Positions 25,901 to 39,300 of a stretch of 64,000 nucleotides of DNA are shown in pieces; within the stretch, counting starts at the first letter, position 1; every line of letters starts with the position of its first letter. The stretch is from the NCBI GenBank assembly GCA_023630585.1, contig CM042543.1, positions 13,824,260 through 13,888,259 on the forward strand, in the 5' to 3' direction. A program made the translations under genes and the position numbers. Below the pieces are notes generated by a model. The model was not told the origin of the DNA, searched no databases, and worked only from the letters and a program-made list of their open reading frames with translations. The stretch is from Cranoglanis bouderius (taxonomy: Eukaryota > Chordata > Actinopteri > Siluriformes > Cranoglanididae).

Positions 25901-28900
25901 TAAAATATATGAGTAAAATCCTTTGTTTTTAGTATAAAGGCAATGAGTAATATTCCGCAGGTTAAGTGATAAATAATAAGTGAAAGCATTCTTAAGGAAT
26001 GTAATCCTGAACGTAAAGTCTACATCGCTACTGTCTCTGTGTACCTGAAGCCACTCTTCCTGTACTGCTGGACGTAGTACTGCAGCTCTGCCTCACTTAG
26101 GATAGCACTTCTGGGAACTTCCTCTGGCATTCCAACAAACAGACCACCTAAGAGGAAACAATAGTTACAAAAAATATATTTAATAATTTAATACTTAACT
26201 AGTAATTGTAATTAATACCTAGCCTAGGACATAATATTCCAAAATGACCAGTGCAGAGAATCCACTTTAAAGCATTTCATAATCACTTAGATATGTTTCC
26301 TGAAGCATTAAACTATTCCCAAAACTCAAAACTTCCCACTAAAAGCATTTTTCATAACACTGTACCATTTCTTACACTCAAAACATCAACCATGGTCAAT
26401 CACAAGAACACTGTCACAAAATTAATATAACCATTTGATTATTGCTTAAATCCTGACACATAAAATGCTAAGTATATGTCAAATCTGGAAAGTGGGTATA
26501 GCACTGCTGACAACGCAACCACAAATATATCCCTCACAAGGTAATGAAGAAAAAGAAACAATGTTTACTCCAACATTTTTTTCCCCATGCAATATCAAAT
26601 CCATGCAATATCAAATTAAATATGCCAAGTCTAGTAGCAGCAATAAAAGTAAAATTATGTTATCCCCCATACAGTCATTACAACCAATTATACAACAGTT
26701 AAATCCAGTCCACTAATTTGATTGGAGGAGCGGTGTTCCAAGAGTGCTTATATTTAATATAACCGCACTGAGATGTTTCACTGTTTGTATCACTTCGCTT
26801 GTCTGTGTTCCCCATGTAAAATTCCAATTCTAGCAACAGTCCCACCGAAACCATTACTACAGTAGAGTTAGTGACATCATCAGTGGACATGGCAAATGCT
26901 ACATTTTTCATGAATATACCTTCTGAATTAAAAATAAGAAAGCTCATCAGATGAAGATGAAAAGGAAAAAGGGAAGCCAATTTCACTGGATGAACCTGCA
27001 TCATTGTGAGCTAGCTAACCAGCTAGTCGATGGGCTGTCAGTGAGTATGGCTTCTTCAGGATCTATTTCCATTCGCAGAGGAAAAATAAACAAAAATATT
27101 TGGCCATATTGTGTCCGAAATGTCAGATACTCAATATTAATTTCTTATTTATAAATCTGTTGTATAAAAGCAATATCACACTCACATTCATGCTGTTATA
27201 CCGATTATCGGCACAGCTGTGATTACCTATGGCACTCTAAAACTCATGCCTACAGCCGAATCACAGCCTTGCTGATATTCAGTATAACTGCATTCTTGCT
27301 TGTGCGATATTGCTTACAGTAAGTACCAGTCTGTAATGGACAAAATGATGAAGGTCTCACTGGGCAACACTGCATCATAATCATACCTGATGTTTTGTAT
27401 TTTAAGTGAAGAGAGGAAGAGGAAGAAACCTGCTTGCACATCACAGACACCATTAACAATCCTCAGCTGTGTTGGCTGCAAACCATTGCCTCCAGTGAAG
27501 ACATCTGGTTATGGAGCTGCCAATCCTGGCTTAGAAAATTTCCTCATCTAGGTCAGGAAATGATTAATATGGTGGTAGGAATTCCACTGATATTGGTTAG
27601 TGGGTAGCAAACCATTCAACTGACTAAATATCCAAGGACAGTAGTAATTTACGATTCCCATACCTGTTTGCAATCCTACATCCATAATAAATCTGTATTA
27701 CTGATGCCTCAAAAGACCAGTTCAGAGGTCAGCAGGTGTGCAGGTGTTCAGCAGATATGCAATTTTAATTTTAAGAAACTTGCTGGAAGATTTTGCGTTT
27801 TTGTACACATACACTATATGGCCAATTTGTACACATACACAATATGGCCAAGATGTGAACATATGTGGACAGCTGACAATCACAGACAAAATCCTATTTT
27901 AAAAATATGGACATTAATATGGATTTGGTCCCTCTATGCTTCTATAACAGCCTCCACTCTTCTGGGAAGGCTTTGCACTAGATTTTGTAATGTGGCTGTG
28001 GGGATTTCTGCCATTTCAGCCACAAGAGCATTATTGATGTTGGGCGATAAGGTCTGGCATACAGTCAGAGTTTCAGTTCCGATCCAAAGTGTTCAGTGGG
28101 TTGAGGTGTAGGACACTCGAGTTTGTCCACACCAACTTTGGCAAACCATGTCACTGTCATGCTGGAACAGGTTTGGGCCCCTTATTTCCAGTAAAGGGAA
28201 ATCTTAATGCTACAAGACAATTGTGTGCTTCCAACTTTGTAGAAACAGTTTGGGGAAGAAAAAAAGAACCACATATGGTTGTGATGGTTGGGTGACCATA
28301 TATTTTTGCCCATATACTGTACATCATGCACCAGTTCAGATACCCCAAAAGTACGAGAACACAAAAGAAGTCCAACTACAGCCAAATTAGGGGAGTGGGA
28401 TTAGGGGACTGGGGCTGTAATAGTGAGAGCATTAACAAAACAGGAGTGAGACAGTAAAATAGTTTGATATACTATAAGAGGGAAAGGATTCAGAACTTAT
28501 GTAAGGTAAAAAAGTGAATGATATTCAGCCGATTTCTCCTTGTTGTGGAGTTTGTATCGTCACTCAGTTGAGAAGCTTTTGAGCTGGAGAACTCATGAGC
28601 TGTGAGGACACACGCCTGGCACTGAGTTGTCTAATCAGTGAGAGAGAGACGCATGTGCGCTTTATGTTGGAGTTTGTTTGTGTGCCGTACATTCTGTTTA
28701 TTATTAAACTTGACGTTTATATTCAGCCAGTTCCCACCTCCTCCTTGCCCATCTTTGAAGGGTGTCACAGTGCTGTTTATGATACCGCAGACTTAGCTGC
28801 GACAGGTCGCTGATTCATGGGCACTGCTGCTTTATCAGGCAGTCACAGTCATAGAGAACAGGCTAACGACAGCTAAATGACAAGCTCTTGTTGAGAGATT

Positions 28901-31900
28901 TTGCTCTTTACTGGTACTCAGTAACACACTCATGTTCATAATTAAGGTATTTTATTCTCATAACACAGTACTACAGTACTACTGAGCATTTGAGAGATTT
29001 GAATTCCTGTCCCCAATAGCATACTACCATATTAAATATTATGTCACTAGGGTTAGTATGGTTGACACCATTGGTGTCATTACTATTTAGGCATACTACT
29101 TATTGTGAAGTTTTTGACAATGCCTATGTGAAATTGTATCGACTTGTCATTCATGAACTGGTAAAATTCAAAATTCTACATCCTGTCGCTTTAAGTGTTT
29201 TGCAAATTGTGATTTACTATTTGTCTTTTTTATGAACACAATGAGAAATACTACTGTGACCAGTGTTGTTAACCATTGTTAATATTTGGAGTTTTGAGTC
29301 AATATTTTTATAATGTTGTTAGTGTTTTGAGCAATGCATCTAAACAATTAAAAAGGGTAAGATTATTCGTGTATAGAACACATATACAGTGTTTTTACAC
29401 TTTTTTTTTGTTTGTTTTACCTCTCTTAATGACTCCAGTCAAATCCACTTGAGGATGTGTATCCTGTAACACATATCACAAATAACACAGTTAAAGGGGG
29501 AGAATATGCTGAGCTCCCTGCAGTACAATATAACCATTAGTGTAGAACAATTTAAATACAATTGTAAACCTTTAAATATATTACATACTATGTTTTGGAA
29601 GCAAAATACCAAATGTAATGCACACCTGCCAAAATAAAAGCAAAAACCATCTAACAGGGGTTTATTTAAAAAAAAAATGAATTCTTGCTCTCAAGTGACA
29701 CAACAGAACAGCATTTGCTATAGCAGGAGATTGCCAGTTTGAATCCCGACAATGACACAGCTGTCTGTGGCTGAGCAAAATTAGCCCAGCTCTCTGGTTG
29801 GGAGGTAAATGGTCTGCACTTATATAGCACTTTTCAACCTTTTTGTGGTTCACAAAGCACTTTACACTGTGTCTCATTCACGCACACACTCACATACCAA
29901 TGGCAGCAGAGCTACCATGCAAGGCACCTGCCTGCCATCGGGAGCAACTTGGGATTCAGTGTCTTGCCCAAGGACACTTCGGCACATGGAGTCATGTGGG
30001 TCGGGAATTGAACCACCAACCCTACGATCAGTGGACAACCCGCTCTACCACCTGAGCCACAGCCGCCCCAGAAATGACATTATTCTCCTGCGTCAATGAA
30101 AGCGACACTATGCTTTCCTCTTAATACTGTACGTTCATCTGCCCTGTGATGTAGCATGAGCAGCATGTAAAGATGCATTGGATTAATGTGTCTTGGAGGA
30201 AGAATGTGTTGCCCTTCACCCTCCCTGGTTGGTAGCTGTCATGAGATAATAGAGAGCTAGTGGGGGTTGGAATGGGAAAACGACCAAATTGGGAGACAAC
30301 TTGTGTTAGAATGGATTGCAACCCACCCTAAAATGTAATCCACTCAGCTATACTGCACAAACATGGCACATCCATGCCTTAATTAAATATACAGCTGGTA
30401 TAGAAAAGAATCGCCCCCCTTTAAAATAATCACATTTTGTTGCTTTTCAGCCTGAAATGAAGACAGATACAGTTTTTGTTTTATCCAGCTCTATTTACTC
30501 AGTGCAACTTATAACATCCAAGTGAAAGATATAAGACATGAAAGACATGTCAGAAAAAAATTTAAAAATTAAAAACCAGAATCACTGAGTTGGAAAAAGG
30601 ATCACCCCCCCCCCCCCCCCCTTCTAAAAATGACTTGTAAACTCAATAAGGTGTAGCTAATCACCTTCTCAATGGCACACAAAACCATTTGACTTTCAAC
30701 TGTGATCAGCTGTGGTCATTTTGATTAGCTCAGCATGAAAAGAGCTTTCCTAGAGCATTTTGTAGTGCAACTGAAGCAAACAATCAACTATGGGTGGCAA
30801 GGCACTGTCAAAAGATCTCCGGGATAAAGTTGTAGACAGGCACAAGTCAGGAGATGGATACAAAAACATTTCAAAGGCTTTAACTGTGCTTCTAGGCATT
30901 GATAAGTCTATTATTAAGAAGTAGAATGTATTTGGTACAACACAGACCCTCCCTGGATCAGGACATCACTCCAAACTGGATGAAAGAGCCAGAAGGAAAC
31001 TGGTCAGAGAGGCTACCAAGAGCAAGAGTGGTCTACAGCAACTCTGAAGCAGTTTCAGGAATTTATGACAAAGAGTGGTTATTGTGTGCATGTGACAACA
31101 ATATCACAAATTCTCAACAAATGTGGCTTCTATGGGAGGGTTGCAAGAAAAAAACCACCCACAACTGAGCTTTGCCAAAACGCACCTTGAAGATTCTGAG
31201 GCCACATGGAAAAAGGTGTTATGGTCAGATGAGACTAAAATTGAATTATTTGGCCTCAACTCCAAACGATATGTCTGGCGGAAATCCAATACAGCTCATC
31301 ATCCAAATAACACCATTCCTACATTAAAGCATGGAGGTGGTAATATCCTGTTACGGGGGTGTTTCTCTGCAGCAGGGACTGGAGCACTTGTCAGGATAGA
31401 AGGAAAATGGATGGGGCAAAATACCGTCAAATTCTTGAGGAAAATCTGCTGCCCTCTGCCAGAAAGTTGTCAATGGGAAGAAGATTTATCTTCCAACATG
31501 ACAATGACCCAAAGCATAAAGCAAAACTGACCACACAGTGGTTGAAGGAGAAAAAGGTGAATGTCCTTGCATGGCCTAGTCAGAGCCCAGACTTAAACCC
31601 CATTGAAAATCTGTGGAATGACTTGAAGACTACAGTCCACAAACGGTCACCATCAAATTTAACTGAACTTGAGCAGTTCTACAATGAAGAGTGGGCAAAT
31701 ATTGCAAAGTCTAGATGTGCAAAGTTAGTAGAGACATATCCCAATAGACTAAAGGCTGTAATTAAAAATTAAGGCAAATTAAAGCAAGGGGGTGATCCTT
31801 TTTCCAACTCAGTGATTCTGTTTTTTTTTTTTTTTTCTGACATATTGGTGTTATATCTTTCATGTGGATAAGTTTCACTGAGTAAATACAGCTGGATAAA

Positions 31901-34900
31901 CCAAAAACTGTGTCCGTCTTCATTTCAGGCTGAAAAGCAACAAAATGTGATTATTTTAAAGGGGGGTGATTCTTTTCTATACCCACTGTAATTACTATAC
32001 AATGTAGTTCTCTCTTTTTTTCACTGTCCAATCACAGTCCTCACAGACCAATTGGGAGCTGATGTTTTGTTGATAGTTTTTGTTCAAATGCAAGATTTGT
32101 TTGGATAATAAGAGAAAAGCGTGTCAATTTCTTCATTTCATAAGGAATAAATAAATCCCTGAATAGTTTGACATCTGATTATGGTATGGGTTCCTTGTGT
32201 CACAATTGAAAATAACATCACTGTACTTTGTGTAAAAACCATTGGTCACATGCTTTGGATTTCACATTTTAGCTCTGTGATGATTGTATTGAAATGTGCT
32301 ATAGATTCCTCACCATACAAGAAATTGTCAATTCCTAACATATATACCTGTTACTGCTATGACTTCCCATAATACTATATTTTTATTTTACATTTCTGCT
32401 TACTGATGAGCCTTAACCTTGTGTTTCAATTTAATTACTTTAAAATGTTTGAAGAAAAATATGTATTGCTTTTCAGCTTCACCTCTTGCTCTAATGAATA
32501 CTTCCTGAAGCGCACATTGAATATTAATTGAAAAATATGTCACTGATCAGGCAGATATCTGGATTTAATGGTTTCTAACAGATATGATCTCTTAAGTCCC
32601 TGTATTAGTATTTCTCATATTATTCATAAAGAGGATTTAAAGTATATAAATAAATCCATTGTGGAATTTCTGATCTAGTAATGGCATCAGTCTACTCCAC
32701 TGTGGAGTAACTGACATTTATGGATGCAGCGTGTGTGTGGAAGGTTGAGTGGACACTATTGCAATTAATGCCTGGTATTCCTCTGAGGTCTCCACTCTCT
32801 GTGAGCGCATGATTTTCTCTATTTGACAGGAGCAAGTGTGAGCATAAAAAGCAGCCATCAGAGCAGGGTCCATGCCTGTGCCAAATACTCCTAATCCAAA
32901 CAGTCATTAGGATGTGCTATGGCTGTCTTAGCTGGGCTGAGTGATGAGCTGGCTGGCCAGGAGTGACTCATTAGTCCAGGAGCAGAGGCTCAGGTGAAAA
33001 ACCTTTAACCAGCCCTCATTACGATCCCAAGTCACTCAGCCACAGCACCATAACTCTTTGGTCTCCATCAGTGTGGCTTTCTGATGGTCAAAATAAACCT
33101 TGGAAACCTATGGAAAACCTGAAAATACCCACTTGTGATAAAGGTAGTGCTTTGCGTGTACTCTCAAAGACTCACCAAGAGAGTTTGCATGCTTGTAATG
33201 CAGACACTGTTTACTCTTCTTCAAACTACTCATCATTTTCAGATGCTATTCTAAGATACAAGTAAAATGAAGACTCTGTTGCATTTATGTATTTTGTAGA
33301 ATAAGTAACTAAGTGATAAGTGATTGGATAGCAAAATCCTCATTTGAGCTCAGGATTTGAGTAAGCATCCTTGCTAGGAGCCTAATGACTTAAGAGCTGA
33401 CCTTGGTGCTCCATACACCCTCGGAAACATATCTGTCCTCTGATACATACAGTGAGGGAAAAAATTATTTGATCCCCTCCTGATTTTGTACGTTTGCGCA
33501 CTGACAAAGAAATGATCAGTCTATAATTTTAATGGTAGGTGTATTTTAACAGTGAGAGACAGAATAACAACAAAAAAAATCCAGAAAAATGCATTTCAGA
33601 AAAAGTTATAAATTAATTTGCATTTTAATGAGGGAAATAAGTATTTGATCCCCTATCAATTAGCAAGATTTCTGGCTCCCAGGTGTCTTTTACACAGGTA
33701 ACGAGCTGAGATTAGGAGCACTCTCTTAAAGGGAGTGCTCCTAATCTCAGCTTGTCAGATTCCAAACTCTCCACCATGGCCAAGACCAAAGAGCTGCCCA
33801 AGGATGTCAGGGACAAGACTGTAGACCTACACAAGGCTGGAATGGGCTACAAGACCATCGCCAAGCAGCTTAGTGAGAAGGTGACAACAGTTGGTGCGAT
33901 TATTCGCAAATGGAAGAAACACAAAATAACTGTCAGTCTCCCTCGGTTTGGGGCTCCATGCAAGATCTCACCTTGTGGAGTTTCAATGATCATGAGAATG
34001 GTGAGGAATCAGTCCAGAACTACACGGGAGGATGTTGTTAATCATCTCAAGACAGCTGGGACAATTGGTAACACACTACGCCGTGAAGGACTGAAATCCT
34101 GCAGTGCCCGCAAGGTCCCCCTGCTCAAGAAAGCACATGTACAGGCCCGTCTGAAGTTTGCCAGTGAACATCTGAATGATTCAGAGGAGAACTGGGTGAA
34201 AGTGTTGTTGTCAGATGAGACCAAAATCGAGCTCTTTGGCATCAACTCAACTCGCCGTGTTTGGAGGAGGAGGAATGCTGCCTATGACCCCAAGAACACC
34301 ATCCCCACCATCAAACATGGAGGTGGAAACATTATATTTTGGGGGTGTTTTTCTGCTAAGGGGACAGGACAACTGCACCGCATCAAAGGGACGATGGACA
34401 GGGCCATATACCGTCAAATCTTGAGTGAGAACCTCCCTCCCTCAGCCGGGGCACTGAAAATGGGTCGTGAATGGGTATTCCAGTATGACAATGACCCAAA
34501 ACACACAGCCAAGGCAACAAAGAAGTGGCTCAAGAAGAAGCACATTAATGTCCTGGAGTGGCCTAGTCAGTCTTCAGACCTTAATCCCATAGAAAATATG
34601 TGGAGGGAGCTGAAGGTTCGAGTTGCCAAATGTCAGCCTCGAGACCTTAATGACTTGGAGAGGATCTGCAAAGAGGAGTGGGACAAAATCCCTCCTGAGA
34701 TGTGTGCAAACCTGGTGGCCAACTACAAGAAACGTCTGACCTCTGTGATTGCCAACAAGGGTTTTGCCACCAAGTACTATGTCGAAGGGGTCAAATACTT
34801 ATTTCACTCATTAAAATGCAAATCAATTTATAACTTTTTTGAAATTAGTTTTTCTGGATTTTTTTGTTGTTATTCTGTCTCTCACTGTTAAAATACACCT

Positions 34901-36270
34901 ACCATTAAAATTATCATCATTTCATCATTTCTTTGTCAGTGGGCAAACGTAAAAAATCAGCAGGGGATCAAATATTTTTTTCCCCTCACTGTAGTACTGG
35001 GTGAAAAGTGCAAGCAGCTGGTCTGATAACAGAAGGTGCCTTGGCAATCAAATGTCAACACAGACTGTCATAATATGCAGACAAATGTCAAAGCTTCACC
35101 AGGTCAATTCATTTGAAAATACAGCACAGCGCACAAGTCACCTGTTGTACTGATTGTTTTAGTTTATCTAAAACAATGGTATTTAGACTCAGCTGCTCTC
35201 TGCAACTGCAGAATATATGCTTATGCATTAAATAAACTGTGTTAGACTAAATTCACAAGGACTTTTGGCATCCATTTTAGGTGAAAAGTACATAGTTTGT
35301 GCTCACCAAATAGACCTGTGCACACACTATCAGTATGCCAAGCAGTAGCTTGCCATGTGATGCCCCTTATAGATTTTCAGCACTGGATCCTACAGTCTTG
35401 GATGTGAACTGACAAGTGCAATTATTTTTTTTTTATCCTCAACTTCGACCTTGAAGAATTAAGCTTTTTACCTTTACTTTGAAATCTCACCTTCTCTTTG
35501 AAATCAATGCCTACAGGCTCTTTTTTAATGAAAACTGAGGAAATGTACCTTTTTTAATGAAAAAAAAGGGTAATTTTGAATTTGATGGCAACACGTCTAA
35601 AAAAAAAAGTTGGGACAGGGCCATGTTTACCACTGTGTAGCATCCCCTCTTCTTCATTGGTGGCCCTTCAATAAACTTCAGCCAGTTCAGAATGCAGTAG
35701 ACCCCATGAATACCAGGATGCATATTGCCCCATATACATTTCCTGCCTAATTCTTCACTGACTACTGGTGAAAATCCTGATTGTGACATTTAGAGCTCTA
35801 AATCAAGCAGCCCTACTGCCATTTGGCTATATATTTCTTACATCACCTCTAAACTCTAGAATTTTGTTCAGTGCATCCTGTATTCATCTAGCTTATTCAT
35901 AATTACTTTTTACTTTTTTTCCATTGTTTCTACATAAATTATATAGATTTTTAGATTTTCATATAACAGCACAGGTAGTTTTGGCTATGACATGAATGAT
36001 AGGTTAATATTAATGCACTCGTTCTAATACATGAGTGTTTCTATAGTAACAGCTCATACACAAGGACGTGTACGGTGGACGTTCCACATAATCTAAGACC
36101 AACAATAAAAGGATTTTAAAAGGGGTTGTTGTTTAACAAAGTAGTTTGTATAATCATTGACGTTGTGAAGTTATTTTGCTAGGAGACATTTATTTAACAT
36201 TTATGGAAGGAAGCTTTCCATTTTCTGCATTTTCACAGTAAAATAACAGGTTGTGTCTCTGTAGGTGGGT

Positions 36271-36310
<40 letters not shown>

Positions 36311-39300
36311 TCAAGTGAGGCTGGTGAGAATATGACTGTTTATCGCAGCTGTAACATTAATAAATTAAACATTTTAATCATATGACAGCACAGTCTGTCA
36401 TGTGTTATTCCTTACATAATTATTCTATTAATGACTGACTTATGGCTAGATTGAACTAACTCTTAATTAATTAATCATTAAAGCATTATTTTAAAGTTTT
36501 CTGTGTAAAAGTACTATGCCTTTTGATTAAAAAAAAAAAACTTATATAAAATGATGAAAATAACAAGAAGAAGAAAAAGAAGAAGAAGAAGAAACCTTAA
36601 ACTTTCTGTGGTAAGTTGTCACTGCAGTGTTTTTCAGCATAAACCTACACTCTGTCACTTACTTTCTCATAACTAGCAGTGAACAGCAGTTTGAAAGTTC
36701 TCTCCAGGTTCTTCTCCAGCTCAGCCTCCGCTACACCCTAGATAAACAGGGACATGTCACTCTCCCATTAACACTAAGCTTCATTCAGTCAGTAGAGTGC
36801 TTGCAAAAATATTCATAACCAAATGTTGCTTTATCATAAATGATTCTTTGACATTTTGTAATCAACAAAACGTGTTGTACATGAAAACAAGTAGGCAAGC
36901 AAGATAACAGTCCTACTTTGGCATATAAAAAATAAAAAATTTTAATCACATTTTTCAATTACACAATGTTTTACTTGTGTGTTACTCATTACTGGTGGCA
37001 CACTCAAGCGTTCAAGCCCACAGACTCTTAAATTAATGTATGAGAAGAAAGGCTTCAATACAGAATACTTTGCATTGAATAAAAACATGTTATGATTTAT
37101 GCCACATTTAAATCCCAAAATGCTTATCTGTCTCATATAATCACACAATTTGGTGTAGTTGCCACAACACCAATGGACTGCTAATGAAGTTCAGTTTGCC
37201 CAAACATAAATCCTTAATACTCAAGATAATACCAATATGCCTAATGATAATTCAGTGAATAATTCAATTCATGCCTAATGACTAGATCCAACTTTGCGAG
37301 AGCTGGAAATTGCTAGGCATAAGCTATGTATAAAAACCTATAGAAATCTTTAAACAGGAAATTACAGTGCCACATCCAGCCAGAGTGAAAGATTAAAATG
37401 ACCTTTCTTGGAAGGGCCTGAAAGCTTCAGTGTTACTGATATTTTTCAGTTTCAATTTCATGATAAATATTAACCAACAAATACATAACAGGAATTTTTT
37501 CTTTGCTGTTGTTTTGCTTCAACTCATCAGTGTTTGCATGAATGTATTGCATTTTTCAGATGTTTTTTGTTGTTGTTGTTGTACAATTTGATTAAAACAA
37601 ACCCTGAATAATTTAGCAAGAGAGAATATATCACTCACAGGCTCCTGGAAGTAGATTTGATATTCAAAGACTGGTATAGACTTAAGTGTCTGCATTGGGT
37701 TTCTGTTTGGATCCACACGGAAAAGAGGAGTATTGAGAGAAGCCACAGCCCTTGAGTCAGAAAGAACAATGGTTAGATATTTTTCCACAAACAGTAAAGC
37801 TATGGAGTGATATCAGTGTCAGCATAACCTGAATTTGTAATGTTTGAAAGAAAAACATGAGTAATATGATGTTTTTCATTGAATATTAAGATATTTGAAA
37901 ACAGGTAGCACTAGATACCTTGTGATACCTCTGTGATAAGAAAGTAATCTGTTGTAGGGTTCTACATAGAACCTTTAAGGGCTCCTCTAGTGGCGCAAGT
38001 GAAGAACATTCTTTTTTAAATCCTACATCTCCAAATAAAAAGCTTATTTGAACTGCTGAGCTCATGACCTTTCCAGAACTTGCTAAATATGTAACATGTT
38101 ATCTAAACTGGGACAACACTGGGACAAGTCATGGTGTTAAAGTTGAGTACTTGACATACATACCTCAGTCTCTCAGGGTAATACAGAGCCATGTTCCATG
38201 CAATCACACCACCCCAGTCATGACCCACCAGAGTAACCTGAGTAAGGCCCTGAGTTTGAGAACAAAGATGGCATTTAAACCTCATTAGACAATCATTTTC
38301 TGCTGCAAGATGCTTATCTTGTTTTTTGCTAATCCAGGACCCAGGACTAACCTTGAATTTTTTTCAACCTCTTTCATAATCATTCACATTATCATTAAAA
38401 AATAATCTGTAGTTTTGGCAAATGTGTTCAAATTAATTCCAACCATTTAAAAAAAGGAAAAAAATTCCAATGTAGTGCTCTGTTCATCTTACAGGGTTCA
38501 TCTCTGCCACAGTGGAGTTCCCCTGTTGTTTATCCGTCAGTTAGTGCAGGAGCGTTCATGTCCAGTAGTCAGTCATCGCTCAAATTAAAATACAATCCCC
38601 CACAACCACCAGCTTAATTAACTTTATTTTAGACAATATTTATTTTATTAAACTGGCAACTGCAGTGCATAATGAGCGGATAATTAGCACCTTCAGACTA
38701 GAATGACAGTCTTGCTACATCCCCAGGCACCTTAATCACATCACCTCAATCTTGACTTCACCATCAAATATAAACCATAAAATGAGCACTTTGTTTACAA
38801 CTCATCTGAGAACTTAACTGAAACCAAATTCTTTTGTCACATCAGACTGCAGAAGAGCTTCAAACACACCAGTTGATTTGGCATAAGAGAGGTAGTTATG
38901 TAGGAATGGATATTGATAAAGGAATGTGAAAAGGACCATAGCATGGGCTGGTAGATACTGGACACTGTAGGGCTGTTTTTTTTTCACAAATATAATAATC
39001 GAATAATCGAATAAGCTTTACACAACATGCTCTATAAAGAAATTAACAGGGCAAGAAAATACTGAGTGGTAGCATCTCACATACTATCCATGTGTTCACC
39101 CAGCAAAAAAGCACTCTGTGCTTCAGAGTGTTTTAAGAAATATTTTGATTATTCAAATCAATGTGACATGGGGGAAATACATTTAGATTGATTTCAAAGG
39201 GACTGCAGCTGGGTTTGACAGGTCTAATTTGCATCTTCTATTCTGCATAGGGATCTGCTCTAAATATATTTCACAAATTTAAATTTGTAGAAGAGAATTT

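Noticed and set aside
29995..30068. Possible tRNA gene (A and B boxes present)
   Set aside because: No cloverleaf stems pair properly and the sequence continues into a SINE body and tail; it is a SINE head.
36816..37420. Possible further Tc1-like element starting at CTTGCAAAAATATTCA
   Set aside because: The tip resembles a Tc1 end, but I could not find a matching inverted end or any transposase remnant.
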